A stretch of DNA of 6,766 bases, from contig JAISWN010000379.1 in the NCBI GenBank assembly GCA_031271075.1, positions 1 through 6,766 on the forward strand. The letters are read 5' to 3'. The stretch comes from Treponema sp. Lineage in GTDB: Bacteria; Spirochaetota; Spirochaetia; Treponematales; Breznakiellaceae. The stretch's first letter is position 1, and each line of letters opens with the position of its first letter. The position numbers and the translations under genes are program-made. The notes under the pieces are model-generated. The model was not told the DNA's origin. It saw only the letters and a program-made list of their open reading frames with translations, and did no database searches. Positions 6,434 through 6,766 of this stretch are shown here, in pieces.

Positions 6434-6538
6434 TCAGATCCATGTTGAAAACAACAGGTGGATATCCCCGATAGGCCCCGCATGGAGGGTACTGCCGCTC
6501 CTGCCGTATCCTAATAGGGCTGTCCGTAAAGGCTTCAT
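6434..6538 (-). pseudogene. 5' remnant of a Gfo/Idh/MocA-family oxidoreductase
   Basis: On the minus strand, ATG 6538 is preceded by GAGGAG (6550-6545) with a 6-nt spacer and opens with MKPLRTALLGYGRSG, followed by STLHAGPI. This is the first beta strand and dinucleotide-binding loop (GxGxxG) of Gfo/Idh/MocA dehydrogenases, whose full length is about 330-400 residues. Similarity ends after about 23 codons (near 6470); 11 unrelated codons lead to a TGA at 6436-6434. The gene was therefore cut by a deletion or insertion that joined it to the spacer behind the importer operon. Such enzymes often act on sugars or inositols, so it may have belonged to a sugar-use locus, but it need not be linked to this importer. 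Confidence 0.66.
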
Positions 6539-6566
6539 AGATTGCTCCTCAGCAGTATTCTTAAGT

Positions 6567-6764
6567 TCATCCAGAATAGTTACCAGGGCCCTGCCCCATG
6601 GCCAACGGTTCTATCCCGTCCGGAAGCGTCCGTATCTGGTTATCGCTCGGTATCGCCGTCACCCCAAACAGGGTTTCCAGGTTGTTCCGCTTCCGCCGTT
6701 CCTTCATCGCCCGCTGAAAGTCCAGTAACGACGGATGCAAAAAGAAAAATACCGCAAACGCGCT
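6567..6764 (-). pseudogene. Truncated transposase fragment, N-terminal region (5' end outside window)
   Basis: A minus-strand frame enters from the right edge and stops at 6567 after 65 visible residues. SAFAVFFFLHPSLLDFQRAM, RRKRNNLETLFGV and AIPSDNQIRTLPDGIEP match, by eye, the N-terminal region of a family of DDE transposases that share the pattern of a hydrophobic start, LLDFQ, N-LxTLFG and IPSDNQ(I/M)R. The catalytic domain should follow but similarity ends at about 6600, and a short unrelated tail leads to the stop. It is of a different transposase family from the remnant at the left edge. It lies just upstream of the oxidoreductase remnant on the same strand. Confidence 0.66.
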
Positions 6765-6766
6765 CT

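Noticed and set aside
6443..6456. Small hairpin TGTTG-AAAA-CAACA behind the importer
   Set aside because: Five-bp AT-rich arms without a T-run are too weak to call a terminator.
1..6766. CRISPR arrays, tRNA or rRNA genes, phage defence or toxin-antitoxin modules
   Set aside because: No spaced repeats, no tRNA-like clover-leaf sequence and no matching protein motifs were seen in any part of the window.

Overview
The window carries five complete genes in two divergent transcription units, flanked on both sides by debris of mobile elements and a broken gene. The likely host is a spirochaete of the Treponema/Spirochaeta type. This is an inference from the look of the binding protein's N-terminus (signal peptide running into GGGKTD with no lipobox Cys), GC-rich genes beside an AT-rich regulatory gap, and an importer operon without its own ATPase. 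No rRNA or housekeeping gene is present to confirm it.

Layout: 2-220 (+) is a truncated transposase fragment. 291-1442 (-) is a ROK-family regulator with a winged helix-turn-helix. 1439-3031 (-) is a cytoplasmic Cys-type sulfatase that overlaps the regulator start by 4 bp, so the two form one unit (sulfatase first, regulator second). 3032-3337 is an AT-rich divergent control region. 3338-4624, 4624-5529 and 5551-6384 (+) are the substrate-binding protein and two permeases of a CUT1-type carbohydrate ABC importer. 6385-6766 holds no intact gene: on the minus strand there is a truncated transposase, then the ribosome-binding site and first ~23 codons of a Gfo/Idh/MocA-type oxidoreductase, broken off before the importer operon.

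How the genes may work together (inference): the importer brings in an oligosaccharide or amino sugar, the sulfatase, which has no signal peptide, removes sulfate inside the cell, and the ROK protein senses the sugar and controls both units. The ATPase, the formylglycine-generating enzyme needed by the sulfatase, and any glycosidase or sugar kinase must lie elsewhere.

The most interesting non-coding signal is in the divergent gap. Two strong sigma-70-like promoters (each TTGACA, a 17-bp spacer and a good -10) point towards each other, and a perfect 7-1-7 palindrome lies between their -10 boxes. The two transcripts would overlap at their 5' ends, and one operator could shut both units. A second plus-strand promoter candidate nearer the importer has a separate perfect 12-bp palindrome in its spacer. 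I found no clearly new type of system; the novelty lies in this control arrangement and in the pairing of an intracellular sulfatase with a sugar importer.
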